NCBI GenBank assembly: GCA_946886845.1
Contig: CAMPJH010000101.1
Coordinates: 1-5,993, forward strand
DNA: 5,993 nucleotides
Direction of reading: 5' to 3'
From: an uncultured Sphingomonas sp.
Lineage (GTDB): Bacteria > Pseudomonadota > Alphaproteobacteria > Sphingomonadales > Sphingomonadaceae
Below are positions 1 through 5,993 of this stretch, in pieces. The notes beneath the pieces were generated by a model, which searched no databases, was not told the origin of the DNA, and worked only from the letters and a program-made list of their open reading frames with translations. The position numbers and the translations under genes are program-made. Position 1 is the stretch's first letter. Each line of letters begins with the position of its first letter.

Positions 1-669
<669 letters not shown>

Positions 670-703
670 CCGCAATTCGGCGTGGGCAACCGGTCGGGGC
701 GGC

Positions 704-1089
704 CTAGCCGCTTTCGCCCTCCATCAGGCTCAGGATGTTGTCGTCGGGGTCCTTGAACCAGGCGGTCTTGAAGCCGCCTTCGCCGACATAGAAGTCGCCG
801 CGCGGCTCGAGCCCGGGCAAATCATATTTCTCGAAGAAAATGCCCTTGTCCTTGAGCTCTTTGACTTCGCTTTCGATGTCTTCGACCTCGAAGGTCAGTG
901 CCGTCGCCTTGTTGGTCCCGCGAATTCGGACTTGTAGACGCTGATCGGCGTCGAGCCGCTTTTCACGGTCAGCACCTCGCCGCCCATCTCCTCCTTGGCT
1001 GTCAGGCCCAGCGTCTCTTCGTAGAATTTCCTGGCGCGATCGAGATCCTTGACGGCGAGCATCGGGATCGCGTTGGCCTTGCCGATCAT
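704..1089 (-). pseudogene. VOC (glyoxalase/bleomycin-resistance fold) protein gene broken by a one-base frameshift
   Basis: Reading begins at ATG 1089-1087 with MIGKANAIPM and continues through LDRARKFYEETLGL, a typical first half of a vicinal-oxygen-chelate domain. After residue 58 (SEFAG) the frame runs into TGA at 897-895. One frame over, the domain continues without interruption: TNKATALTFEVEDIE, then GFKTAWFKDPDDNILSLMEG, ending at TAG 706-704. The total is 386 bases, exactly one short of 129 codons. The two parts therefore add up to a normal 128-residue VOC protein with a single base lost near the CCC run at 917-919. VOC members include glyoxalases, dioxygenases and binding proteins. 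The usual N-terminal metal His and C-terminal Glu are not obvious here, so no reaction is assigned. It could be a recent pseudogene, a programmed frameshift (no classic slippery site seen) or a sequencing error. Confidence 0.85.
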
Positions 1090-1095
1090 TGATTT

Positions 1096-1102
1096 ACCTC
1101 CT
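1096..1102 (-). promoter_or_regulatory. Strong Shine-Dalgarno of the VOC gene
   Basis: The minus strand reads AGGAGGT followed by 6 bases and then ATG at 1089. This is a near-perfect ribosome-binding site with ideal spacing. It decides the start: the longer open frame beginning at 1188 has no comparable signal and would add an N-terminus that does not look like a VOC domain. Confidence 0.85.
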
Positions 1103-1122
1103 GCAGCGGGTTGGGAGTGACC

Positions 1123-1150
1123 AAAACTCCTGTCTCGAGTGCGCCGTTCC
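1123..1150 (-). promoter_or_regulatory. Possible EcfG-type (general stress) promoter for the VOC gene
   Basis: On the minus strand GGAAC (1150-1146) is followed after 17 bases by AGTTTT (1128-1123). The alphaproteobacterial EcfG general-stress consensus is GGAAC, 16-17 bases, then CGTT, so this differs at one base of the -10 element. Transcription would start about 15-20 bases upstream of the Shine-Dalgarno. Only one candidate was found and the motif is short, so this is a weak call. A small 5-bp inverted repeat (1114-1118 with 1126-1130) overlaps the -10. Confidence 0.3.
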
Positions 1151-1222
1151 TGCTTTGCGGGGCGTTGTGGGTTGAACCGGACGGTCAATCGCCGTTCATC
1201 AGCGGAAGGTTAGGCGGCAATC

Positions 1223-1624
1223 ATGAAAAGGCTTATTCTTCTCGCCGGCGCGGCCATGCTGGTCTCGGCTGGCCCGGCCCTCGCCAAGCCCGGGAAGGGC
1301 CAAAGCAAGGCGCACAAGCACGGACTGGTCCAGGGTGGCATCAATCAGGGCTATGGCGTCGGCGGTTGTCCGCGTGGCCTGGCCAAGAAAGCGGTTCCCT
1401 GCGTCCCGCCGGGCCAGGCGAAGAAGCTGTTCGGAGTCGGCCAGCGGGTGCCGCTCAATTACAACGGGCTGCTCGGCTACAACTCGCTGCCGTATGACTT
1501 GCGGAGCCATTACGGTCGGCAGCTCGATCCGCGCTCGCGCTATATCTACGACAATAATTATCTCTATCGCGTCGATCCGACGACGATGGCCGTCCAGCAG
1601 GTCCTGAACGCAATTCTGCGCTAG
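1223..1624 (+). CDS. Small secreted protein with PRGLAKK / PPGQAKK motifs, function unknown
   Basis: A 133-residue protein with a clear Sec signal peptide: MKR, a hydrophobic stretch LILLAGAAMLVSA, and a probable cleavage after PALA (residues 18-21). The mature part starts basic and Gly-rich, then has two cysteines at 49 and 60 within CPRGLAKKAVPC, followed directly by PPGQAKK. The C-terminus is Tyr-rich (YIYDNNYLYRVDPTTM) and ends VQQVLNAILR. The PPGxAKK motif and the Tyr/Arg-rich tail recall RcnB-like periplasmic proteins, but the match is only by eye and I do not assign metal homeostasis. The two cysteines could form a disulfide in the periplasm. The start is ATG at 1223, with a modest AGGCGG 5 bases upstream. 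It converges on the lipoprotein gene with 3 bases between the two stop codons. Confidence 0.8.
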   Translation: MKRLILLAGAAMLVSAGPALAKPGKGQSKAHKHGLVQGGINQGYGVGGCPRGLAKKAVPCVPPGQAKKLFGVGQRVPLNYNGLLGYNSLPYDLRSHYGRQLDPRSRYIYDNNYLYRVDPTTMAVQQVLNAILR

Positions 1625-1627
1625 CGC

Positions 1628-1843
1628 CTAGCGGACCGGCTCGGCGGTATTGTCCGCGGGCTGGTCGATCGCATTTTCGTCGATGCCCTCGAGCGCATCG
1701 GGCGCCGAGTTGAGCATCTCCGCCGCATTGTCGAGCTGGGCGTTTTCCTCGGCCGAGGGCACAGAAGCGTCGCCGCAGGCGCAGAGCAACAACGCCAAAA
1801 CAAAAGGGCCGCACGCCAGAGCAGGCATGCGGCCCTTGGTCAT
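1628..1843 (-). CDS. Small lipoprotein, function unknown
   Basis: A 71-residue protein, MTKGRMPALACGPFVLALLL then CACGDASVPS. It has a basic N-region, a hydrophobic core and a lipobox-like LCAC with the lipidated cysteine probably at residue 23. The mature part is acidic and rich in Asn, Ala and Glu (AEENAQLDNAAEMLNSAPDA), with no enzyme-like motif. It lies 13 bases downstream of the other lipoprotein gene on the same strand. The ATG at 1843 has little Shine-Dalgarno. A second ATG at 1828 (residue 6) follows AAGGG with 4-base spacing and would still leave a usable signal peptide, so the start is uncertain. Oddly, the upstream gene's intrinsic terminator covers codons 3 to about 16. I believe the ORF is real because of the lipobox and the composition it shares with its neighbour. 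Confidence 0.7.
   Translation of the reverse strand: MTKGRMPALACGPFVLALLLCACGDASVPSAEENAQLDNAAEMLNSAPDALEGIDENAIDQPADNTAEPVR
1797..1837 (-). terminator. Intrinsic terminator of the upstream lipoprotein gene, inside the start of the downstream one
   Basis: On the minus strand AAGGGCCGCA (1837-1828) pairs perfectly with TGCGGCCCTT (1813-1804). After one mismatch, 3 further pairs (1826-1824 with 1817-1815) close a 6-base loop. The stem runs directly into TTTTGTTTT (1805-1797). This is a textbook Rho-independent terminator, 19 bases after the TAA of the 1857-2108 gene. The plus strand has no T tract, so it acts on minus-strand transcription only. Confidence 0.85.
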
Positions 1844-1856
1844 TATGCGATGCGCC

Positions 1857-2108
1857 TTAGTCGGCGACGTTTTCGACGGCCTCGCCGGCATTCTCGACGG
1901 CTTCGCCCGCGTTCTCGATTGCGTTGGAAGCGGTATCGAGCGCGTTTCCGGCGGCGTTCTCGGTGTCGTTGAGCGACATATTGAGATCGGCGTCGGCGGC
2001 GTTCTCGGTGTACACGTCGTTGGCGGCCATGTTGTTGGCGTCGTCACTCTGCGCGCAGGCGGCAAGGCCGAGCGCGAGGACCGCAACGGTCACTGCAATT
2101 GTCTTCAT
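1857..2108 (-). CDS. Small lipoprotein with Glu-Asn-Ala repeats, function unknown
   Basis: An 83-residue protein. MKTIAVTVAVLALGLAAC is a compact lipoprotein signal with lipobox LAAC, so C18 would be lipidated. The residue after it is Ala, which in enterobacterial rules favours outer-membrane sorting. The mature part is acidic and Asn/Ala-rich and ends in near-perfect heptads, NAIENAGEAVENAGEAVENV, likely one amphipathic helix. The general style resembles entericidin-like and other short alphaproteobacterial lipoproteins, but no family is assigned. The start is ATG 2108-2106, with only a weak GGA about 6 bases upstream. A strong terminator follows the stop. The gene is divergent from the methionine operon, with 176 bases between the starts. 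Confidence 0.8.
   Translation of the reverse strand: MKTIAVTVAVLALGLAACAQSDDANNMAANDVYTENAADADLNMSLNDTENAAGNALDTASNAIENAGEAVENAGEAVENVAD
1870..1911. repeat. Two 21-bp imperfect tandem repeats inside the lipoprotein gene
   Basis: Bases 1870-1890 and 1891-1911 are 21-bp near-copies, and a third, degenerate copy follows at 1912-1932. Each unit encodes one 7-residue repeat (ENAGEAV type). The unit is a multiple of three, so gain or loss of a copy by slippage would keep the frame and change the helix length by two turns. Confidence 0.75.
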
Positions 2109-2156
2109 GATCGTTCCATCTCTCAATCTCGCCCCGCTGCCGGGGACTTTGGGCTC

Positions 2157-2182
2157 GGCCTGGCACGCGAGTCGTGCAGGCC
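2157..2182. other. Stable hairpin in the divergent intergenic region
   Basis: Bases 2157-2167 pair with 2173-2182: ten pairs with one bulged G (2162 or 2163) and a 5-base loop. A second small stem, CCCCG/CGGGG, lies at 2132-2136 with 2141-2145. In the minus direction both would sit in the leader of the lipoprotein mRNA if transcription starts near 2186. There is no T tract. They may be leader structures or protein-binding sites. The rest of 2109-2284 holds no gene. Confidence 0.45.
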
Positions 2183-2192
2183 AGCGCGCGGC

Positions 2193-2219
2193 ATTACAGA
2201 CGACGTGACGGTCACGCAA
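2193..2219 (-). promoter_or_regulatory. Candidate promoter of the lipoprotein genes, with a palindrome in its spacer
   Basis: On the minus strand TTGCGT (2219-2214) and TGTAAT (2198-2193) resemble -35 and -10 boxes, though the 15-base spacer is short. Shifting the -10 to TAATGC gives 17. The perfect inverted repeat CGTGAC-G-GTCACG occupies 2204-2216, between and overlapping these boxes, where a dimeric regulator could bind. Both readings are tentative. Confidence 0.3.
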
Positions 2220-2246
2220 TTATTTCGAGCGGACGCCTCACTCCGT

Positions 2247-2275
2247 TTGACCATATAAAGATTTCTTTATATGCC
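2247..2275 (+). promoter_or_regulatory. Promoter of the methionine operon
   Basis: TTGACC (2247-2252) matches the -35 consensus well. With a 17-base spacer the -10 is TATGCC (2270-2275), and TATATG at 2268-2273 is an alternative with a 15-base spacer. Transcription would start about 2280-2283, only a few bases before the ATG at 2285. The region is AT-rich against a GC-rich background. Confidence 0.6.
2252..2273. promoter_or_regulatory. Perfect 9-4-9 palindrome, probable operator of the ArsR-type regulator
   Basis: CATATAAAG (2252-2260) and CTTTATATG (2265-2273) are exact reverse complements around the spacer ATTT. The palindrome fills the -35/-10 interval and touches both boxes, so a bound dimer would exclude RNA polymerase. 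It is the only strongly AT-rich palindrome in the window, and it sits 11 bases before a gene encoding an ArsR-fold protein, a family that binds such dyads and commonly represses itself. That this regulator is the one that binds is inference. Confidence 0.75.
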
Positions 2276-2284
2276 CTTCAATCC

Positions 2285-3241
2285 ATGCACCCGCTTCCCC
2301 TTGCCGATCTGTTCCAGGCCGTGTCCGACCCGACGCGGCTCCGGATCGTCGCGCTGCTGGCGCGGATGGAATTGTCGGTCGGCGAGTTGGCGCAATTGCT
2401 CGACCAGAGCCAGCCGCGGGTCTCGCGTCATGTGCGGATCCTCGCCGAAGCCGGCATCGTCGACCGCCGCAAGGAGGGCAGCTGGGTGTTCCTGGCGATC
2501 GCCGACGGCGAACGCACCGGCCGCTTGCTGCAGCTGATCGACGCCTGGACCGACGCCGGCAGCCGAAAAGTGTTTGACGAGGATTCGGCGCGGCTCGACG
2601 CGGTCCGCGCCGATCGTAGCGAAGCGGCCGCGCGCTATTTCGCGGCGCAGGCGGAGGTTTGGGATTCGATCCGATCGCTCCATGTCGCCGAAGCGGAGGT
2701 CGAACGGGCGATCGACCGGGCGCTTGGGAAACGCGGCTTCGCTACGCTGGTCGACATCGGCACCGGCACCGGACGGATGATCGAACTATTCGGACCGCGC
2801 GCCAGCCAGGCGATCGGCATCGACCGCTCGTCGGAGATGCTTCGGCTGGCCCGGGTCAAGCTGGAGTCGGCGGGGGTGCGATCGAGCCTTCGCCAGGGCG
2901 ACATGTATGCGCTGCCGCTGGCCGATGACAGCGCCGACTGCGTCATCATCCACCAGGTGCTTCACTATGCGCATGCGCCGGCCGATGCGATCGCCGAGGC
3001 CGCGCGCGTGCTTGGCCCTGGCGGCACCTTGCTGGTGGTGGATTTCGCAGCCCACGACCGCGAGGAGCTTCGCGCCCGCGACGCCCATCTTCGGCTCGGC
3101 TTCGCCGACGAAATGATGGCCGGATGGTTCGCCGCCGCCGGGCTCGAAATCGACCAAGTCGAGCATAAGAAAGGCGGCGAACTGACCGTCACCCTGTGGC
3201 GCGGCTGCAAGGCGCAGTCCCGCAAGCGGAAAGCGGCATGA
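2285..3241 (+). CDS. ArsR-type regulator fused to a SAM-dependent methyltransferase domain (SahR-like)
   Basis: A 318-residue two-domain protein. Residues 1-90 are an ArsR/SmtB winged helix: LFQAVSDPTRLRIVALL (9-25), recognition region LLDQSQPRVSRHVRIL (38-53) and the wing around RRKEGSWVFLAI (61-72). Residues 110-305 are a class I methyltransferase fold with motif I VDIGTGTGR (156-164), acidic GID (178-180), QGDMYALPL (204-212) and RVLGPGGTLLVVDF (241-254). The ELCVCDL metal site of arsenic sensors is absent and the only cysteines are C219 and C308, so metal sensing is unlikely. Cotranscription with metF and metH suggests it senses SAM or S-adenosylhomocysteine, as described for SahR-type ArsR regulators of the methionine cycle. 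Whether it methylates anything is unknown. The ATG at 2285 begins where the ArsR fold begins. It has no Shine-Dalgarno and lies almost on the predicted transcription start. Confidence 0.88.
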   Translation: MHPLPLADLFQAVSDPTRLRIVALLARMELSVGELAQLLDQSQPRVSRHVRILAEAGIVDRRKEGSWVFLAIADGERTGRLLQLIDAWTDAGSRKVFDEDSARLDAVRADRSEAAARYFAAQAEVWDSIRSLHVAEAEVERAIDRALGKRGFATLVDIGTGTGRMIELFGPRASQAIGIDRSSEMLRLARVKLESAGVRSSLRQGDMYALPLADDSADCVIIHQVLHYAHAPADAIAEAARVLGPGGTLLVVDFAAHDREELRARDAHLRLGFADEMMAGWFAAAGLEIDQVEHKKGGELTVTLWRGCKAQSRKRKAA

Positions 3242-4143
3242 ACCGGCACCCGGTCGAGCAGCTGTCGAACCACGCGCCGCTTTTCGCCCAGGCGCGCGGT
3301 GACATCCAGGTGAGCTTCGAATTCTTCCCGCCCAAGACCGAGGCGATGGCCGACACCTTGTGGCAGTCGATCCAGACGCTGGCGCCGCTCAAGCCGCGGT
3401 TCGTATCGGTCACCTACGGCGCCGGCGGATCGACCCGCGAGCGCACCCACGCGACGGTCGAGCGGATTCTCAACGAGACCGACCTCACGCCGGCCGCGCA
3501 CTTGACCTGCGTTGGAGCGAGCAAGGACGAGGTCGACGAGGTGGCGCGCGAATATTGGCAGCTGGGCGTTCGCCACCTGGTGGCCTTGCGCGGCGACCCG
3601 CCCGAGCCGGGCAAGGCCTATGCGCCGCACCCCGGCGGCTATGCCAATGCCGCCGAGCTGGTCGAGGGGCTGAAACGGATCGCTCCGTTCGACATTTCTG
3701 TCGCCGCTTATCCCGAGGTGCATCCCGACAGCGGCTGTCGTGAAGCCGACCTGGACAATCTGAAGCGCAAGATCGACGCCGGCGCCGACCGCGCGATCAC
3801 CCAATTCTTCTTCTCGGCGGATTCCTTCTTCCGCTTCCGCCACGAGGCCGGGGCCGCCGGCATCAACATCGAGATCGTCCCGGGAATTCTGCCGGTGACG
3901 AACGTCGCCACGGCGCGGCGCTTCGCCGGTCAATGCGGAGCATCGATCCCGCAATGGCTCGACGAGCTGTTCGAGGGGCTCGACGACTTGCCCGCGGCGC
4001 GGCAGCTGATCGCCGCCACCGTCGCCGCCGAGCTGTGCGGCCAGCTCTACGCGGGCGGGGTTCGCTGCTTCCACTTCTACACGTTGAATCGTGCCGAGCT
4101 CAGCTACGCGATTTGCCACCTGCTTGGAGTGCGGGCGAAGTGA
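3238..4143 (+). CDS. metF: 5,10-methylenetetrahydrofolate reductase
   Basis: A flavoenzyme that reduces 5,10-methylene-tetrahydrofolate to 5-methyl-tetrahydrofolate, the methyl donor for methionine synthase, in the cytoplasm. The 301 residues match the usual bacterial MetF length. Visible family motifs are VSFEFFPPKT with catalytic Glu28 (same number as in E. coli), SVTYGAGGSTRERT (57-70), LTCVG (89-93), LVALRGDPP with Asp120 near the flavin (114-122), AAYPEVHP (156-163), DAGADRAITQFFF with Gln189 (180-192), and PGILPVTN. The start ATG overlaps the regulator's stop as ATGA, with only GGAAAG upstream, so translation is probably coupled. The stop overlaps the next gene's GTG. No defect is seen. 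Confidence 0.96.
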   Translation: MNRHPVEQLSNHAPLFAQARGDIQVSFEFFPPKTEAMADTLWQSIQTLAPLKPRFVSVTYGAGGSTRERTHATVERILNETDLTPAAHLTCVGASKDEVDEVAREYWQLGVRHLVALRGDPPEPGKAYAPHPGGYANAAELVEGLKRIAPFDISVAAYPEVHPDSGCREADLDNLKRKIDAGADRAITQFFFSADSFFRFRHEAGAAGINIEIVPGILPVTNVATARRFAGQCGASIPQWLDELFEGLDDLPAARQLIAATVAAELCGQLYAGGVRCFHFYTLNRAELSYAICHLLGVRAK

Positions 4144-5186
4144 GTGCGGCAACCGCCTTCCGGGCCGAAGCGGCCAGGCGAATCCTGCTCAAGGACGGCG
4201 CCTACGGCACCCTGGTGCAGGCCGAGCGGCTGCCGGGCGAAGCTTATTGCGGCGGGCTCGACCTCATGAAGGATCAGCGCGGCAACAACGACCTGCTCAA
4301 TCTGACGCAACCGGCGGTCGTCCGTAAGATCTGCGAGAGCTTCGCCGATGCCGGCGCCGACCTGCTCGCCACCAACACCTTCAACGCCAACCGGATCAGC
4401 CAGGCCGATTACGGCGCCGAGCACCTTGCCGGCGACATCAACCGAGCCGCCGCGAAAATTACCCGCGGAGTGGCCGATACCTATGCAGCGAAGGACGGCA
4501 AGCTGCGCTGGGTGGCCGGCGCGATCGGGCCGACCAACAAGACACTGTCGCTGTCGCCCGACGTCAACGACCCGGCCTTTCGCGAAGTCGATTTCGACAC
4601 GGTCAAGGCGGTCTATCGCGAGCAGGTCGACGCGCTGGTCGAGGGCGGCGTCGACTTCATCCTCGTCGAAACCGTGTTCGACACGTTGAACGCCAAAGCG
4701 GCGATCATGGCGACGCTCGAAGCCGAGCAGGCCTTGGGTCGCGAGCTTCCGCTGATGGTGTCGATGACCCTGACCGATCTGTCCGGCCGCAACCTTTCCG
4801 GCCATACCGTCGAGGCGTTCTGGGCCAGCACCCGGCACGCCCGGCCGCTGACCATCGGCCTCAACTGCTCGTTCGGAGCGGCGCAGCTTCGGCCGCATTT
4901 GGCGGCGCTCTCGGCCCAGGCCGATACTTTGGTCATGGCCTATCCCAACGCCGGGCTTCCCAACGAGCTCGGCGAATATGACGAAGCCGCCGCCGAGACC
5001 GCCGCCCAGGTCGGCGAATGGATCGCCGACGGGCTGGTCAATGTCGTCGGCGGCTGTTGCGGGACGACTCCGGCGCATCTCGAAGCAATTGCTCAAGCGG
5101 CGTCCGGCAAGCCGCCGCGCAAGGTTCCGGAGCCACGCGGGCAGACGCTTCTCGCCGGGCTCGAGCCGATGATCATCGCCGCCTGA
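4140..5186 (+). CDS. metH: Methionine synthase, homocysteine-binding (N-terminal) subunit of a split MetH
   Basis: A 348-residue protein equal to the first module of cobalamin-dependent methionine synthase: a homocysteine S-methyltransferase barrel that binds homocysteine through zinc. It shows the opening DGAYGTLVQ (19-27), LATNTFNAN (76-84), [19 protein letters not shown] (127-145), [14 protein letters not shown] (175-188), and the zinc cysteines C243 (GLNCSFG) and C306/C307 (GGCCGTTP). Each is offset by 4 from C247/C310/C311 of E. coli MetH. The protein stops right after this module, so it must work with the next gene product. The start is GTG at 4140, which overlaps the metF stop as GTGA and has GGAG 10 bases upstream; the open frame extends further upstream only as out-of-frame metF sequence. 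Confidence 0.94.
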   Translation: MSAATAFRAEAARRILLKDGAYGTLVQAERLPGEAYCGGLDLMKDQRGNNDLLNLTQPAVVRKICESFADAGADLLATNTFNANRISQADYGAEHLAGDINRAAAKITRGVADTYAAKDGKLRWVAGAIGPTNKTLSLSPDVNDPAFREVDFDTVKAVYREQVDALVEGGVDFILVETVFDTLNAKAAIMATLEAEQALGRELPLMVSMTLTDLSGRNLSGHTVEAFWASTRHARPLTIGLNCSFGAAQLRPHLAALSAQADTLVMAYPNAGLPNELGEYDEAAAETAAQVGEWIADGLVNVVGGCCGTTPAHLEAIAQAASGKPPRKVPEPRGQTLLAGLEPMIIAA

Positions 5187-5993
5187 TGGAAGTTTCGAAC
5201 GTCGAGCAAGCGGCCGCCGGCGCGCGCTTCGTCAATATCGGCGAACGCACCAACGTCACGGGCTCGGCCAAGTTCAAGACGCTGATCCTAGCCGGCGATT
5301 ATGACGCCGCGGTCGAGGTCGCTCGAAGCCAGGTCGAGAACGGCGCCCAGATCGTCGACGTCAACATGGACGAGGCCTTGCTCGACTCCGAGCAAGCGAT
5401 GACCATTTTCCTCAAGCGGATCGCCGCCGAGCCCGACATCGCGCGGGTGCCGGTGATGATCGACAGCTCGAAATGGAGCGTGATCGAGGCCGGGCTGAAA
5501 TGCGTGTCGGGCAAGCCGATCGTCAATTCGATCAGCATGAAGGAGGGTGAGGAGGCGTTCCTCGAGCTGGCCGCCAAGTGTCGCGCCTATGGGGCGGCGG
5601 TGGTCGTGATGGCGTTCGACGAGACCGGGCAGGCCGACACGGCGACCCGCAAGGTCGAGATCTGCGAGCGCGCCTACAAGCTGCTGGTCGCCGACGGCAC
5701 GGCTCCCGAAGACATCATCTTCGATCCCAACATCTTCGCCGTCGCGACGGGGATCGACGAGCACCGCCGCTATGCGCTCGACTTCATCGAGGCCGCTCGG
5801 GAGATCCGCCGCCGCTGCCCAGGCGTGCACATCTCGGGCGGCCTGTCGAACCTCAGCTTCTCGTTCCGCGGCAACGAGCCGGTCCGCCGGGCGATGCACA
5901 GCGTCTTCCTCTACCACGCTATTCCCGCCGGCCTCGACATGGGCATCGTCAATGCCGGCCAGCTCGACGTCTACGACACGATCGACCCCGAGC
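5186..5993 (+). CDS. metH: Methionine synthase, folate/cobalamin subunit of a split MetH, partial (runs off the window)
   Basis: ATG at 5186 shares one base with the TGA of the preceding gene. The frame is open to the window end (269 codons) and covers the methyl-tetrahydrofolate (pterin-binding) barrel. Recognisable pieces are [17 protein letters not shown] (15-31), [18 protein letters not shown] (54-71), [10 protein letters not shown] (88-97), [13 protein letters not shown] (111-123), [13 protein letters not shown] (141-153), [29 protein letters not shown] and [11 protein letters not shown]. In full-length MetH this module follows the homocysteine module, then the cobalamin-binding and SAM-dependent reactivation modules, which should lie beyond the edge in this same gene. 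The product takes the methyl group from 5-methyl-tetrahydrofolate onto cob(I)alamin and passes it to homocysteine bound on the partner subunit. No separate ribosome-binding site is seen, so translation is probably coupled. Confidence 0.94.
   Translation, partial: MEVSNVEQAAAGARFVNIGERTNVTGSAKFKTLILAGDYDAAVEVARSQVENGAQIVDVNMDEALLDSEQAMTIFLKRIAAEPDIARVPVMIDSSKWSVIEAGLKCVSGKPIVNSISMKEGEEAFLELAAKCRAYGAAVVVMAFDETGQADTATRKVEICERAYKLLVADGTAPEDIIFDPNIFAVATGIDEHRRYALDFIEAAREIRRRCPGVHISGGLSNLSFSFRGNEPVRRAMHSVFLYHAIPAGLDMGIVNAGQLDVYDTIDPE

Noticed and set aside
1090..1188. Upstream start for the VOC gene at 1188
   Set aside because: The added residues are Arg-rich and unlike the family, and the perfect AGGAGGT sits 6 bases before the ATG at 1089.
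1631..1657. Hairpin just after the stop at 1624 as a terminator for the secreted-protein gene
   Set aside because: Only a 6-bp stem (1631-1636 with 1652-1657) with a 15-base loop and no T tract.
1844..2086. Long minus-strand extension upstream of the 71-residue lipoprotein
   Set aside because: It overlaps the 1857-2108 lipoprotein gene in another frame, has low-complexity Pro/Thr-rich content, and would bury the lipoprotein signal in the middle.
2174..2284. N-terminal extension of the regulator frame upstream of 2285
   Set aside because: It would be translated across the palindrome and the promoter, it has no homology to the ArsR fold, and the ArsR domain begins immediately after the ATG at 2285.
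2109..2284. SAM or SAH riboswitch upstream of the methionine operon
   Set aside because: The predicted transcription start is almost on the ATG, so no leader exists on the plus strand to carry one. The hairpins present are upstream of the promoter.
2965..4152. Long minus-strand open frame of 395 codons
   Set aside because: It lies antisense to metF and the regulator, is Arg/Gly/Asp-rich, and shows no domain. It is a GC-rich shadow of real genes.
4104..5096. Minus-strand open frame of 330 codons, and a similar one at 5288-5917
   Set aside because: Both are antisense to well-supported metH sequence and have the composition of shadow frames.

Overview
The window is a GC-rich chromosomal segment that looks like an alphaproteobacterium, most probably of the Sphingomonadales. 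The clues are an LDH-type malate dehydrogenase, small Asn/Ala-rich lipoproteins, a secreted protein with PRGLAKK / PPGQAKK motifs, and a methionine operon in which MetH is split into two polypeptides. The assignment to order is inferred from protein character, not from a marker gene. I see no tRNA, rRNA, CRISPR array, insertion sequence or phage gene.

Layout. Bases 1-599 (minus) hold the first 199 codons of malate dehydrogenase. Bases 600-703 are an intergenic gap with a long imperfect hairpin. Bases 704-1089 (minus) hold a VOC/glyoxalase-fold gene that is intact except for one missing base near 917-919. Bases 1223-1624 (plus) encode a small secreted protein of unknown function. It converges, with a 3-base gap, on two small lipoprotein genes on the minus strand (1628-1843 and 1857-2108). 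An intrinsic terminator for the first lipoprotein gene is embedded in the start of the second one.

Bases 2109-2284 form a divergent intergenic region. It contains two inverted repeats on the lipoprotein side and, on the plus side, a sigma70-type promoter whose -35/-10 spacer carries most of a perfect 9-4-9 AT-rich palindrome. That palindrome is the likely operator for the regulator encoded just downstream.

Bases 2285-5993 (plus) form a tightly overlapping operon. Its genes are an ArsR-type winged-helix regulator fused to a SAM-dependent methyltransferase domain, metF, the homocysteine-binding half of methionine synthase, and the folate/cobalamin half, which runs off the window. MetF makes 5-methyl-tetrahydrofolate and the two MetH parts use it to remethylate homocysteine to methionine. 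The regulator most plausibly senses a SAM-cycle metabolite (SAH or SAM) and autoregulates the operon through the palindrome. The sensing role is inference. The architecture, overlaps and palindrome are read directly from the sequence.

Nothing here is a wholly new system. The most interesting items are the regulator/operator/near-leaderless start, the terminator built into a signal-peptide coding region, and the single-base lesion in the VOC gene.
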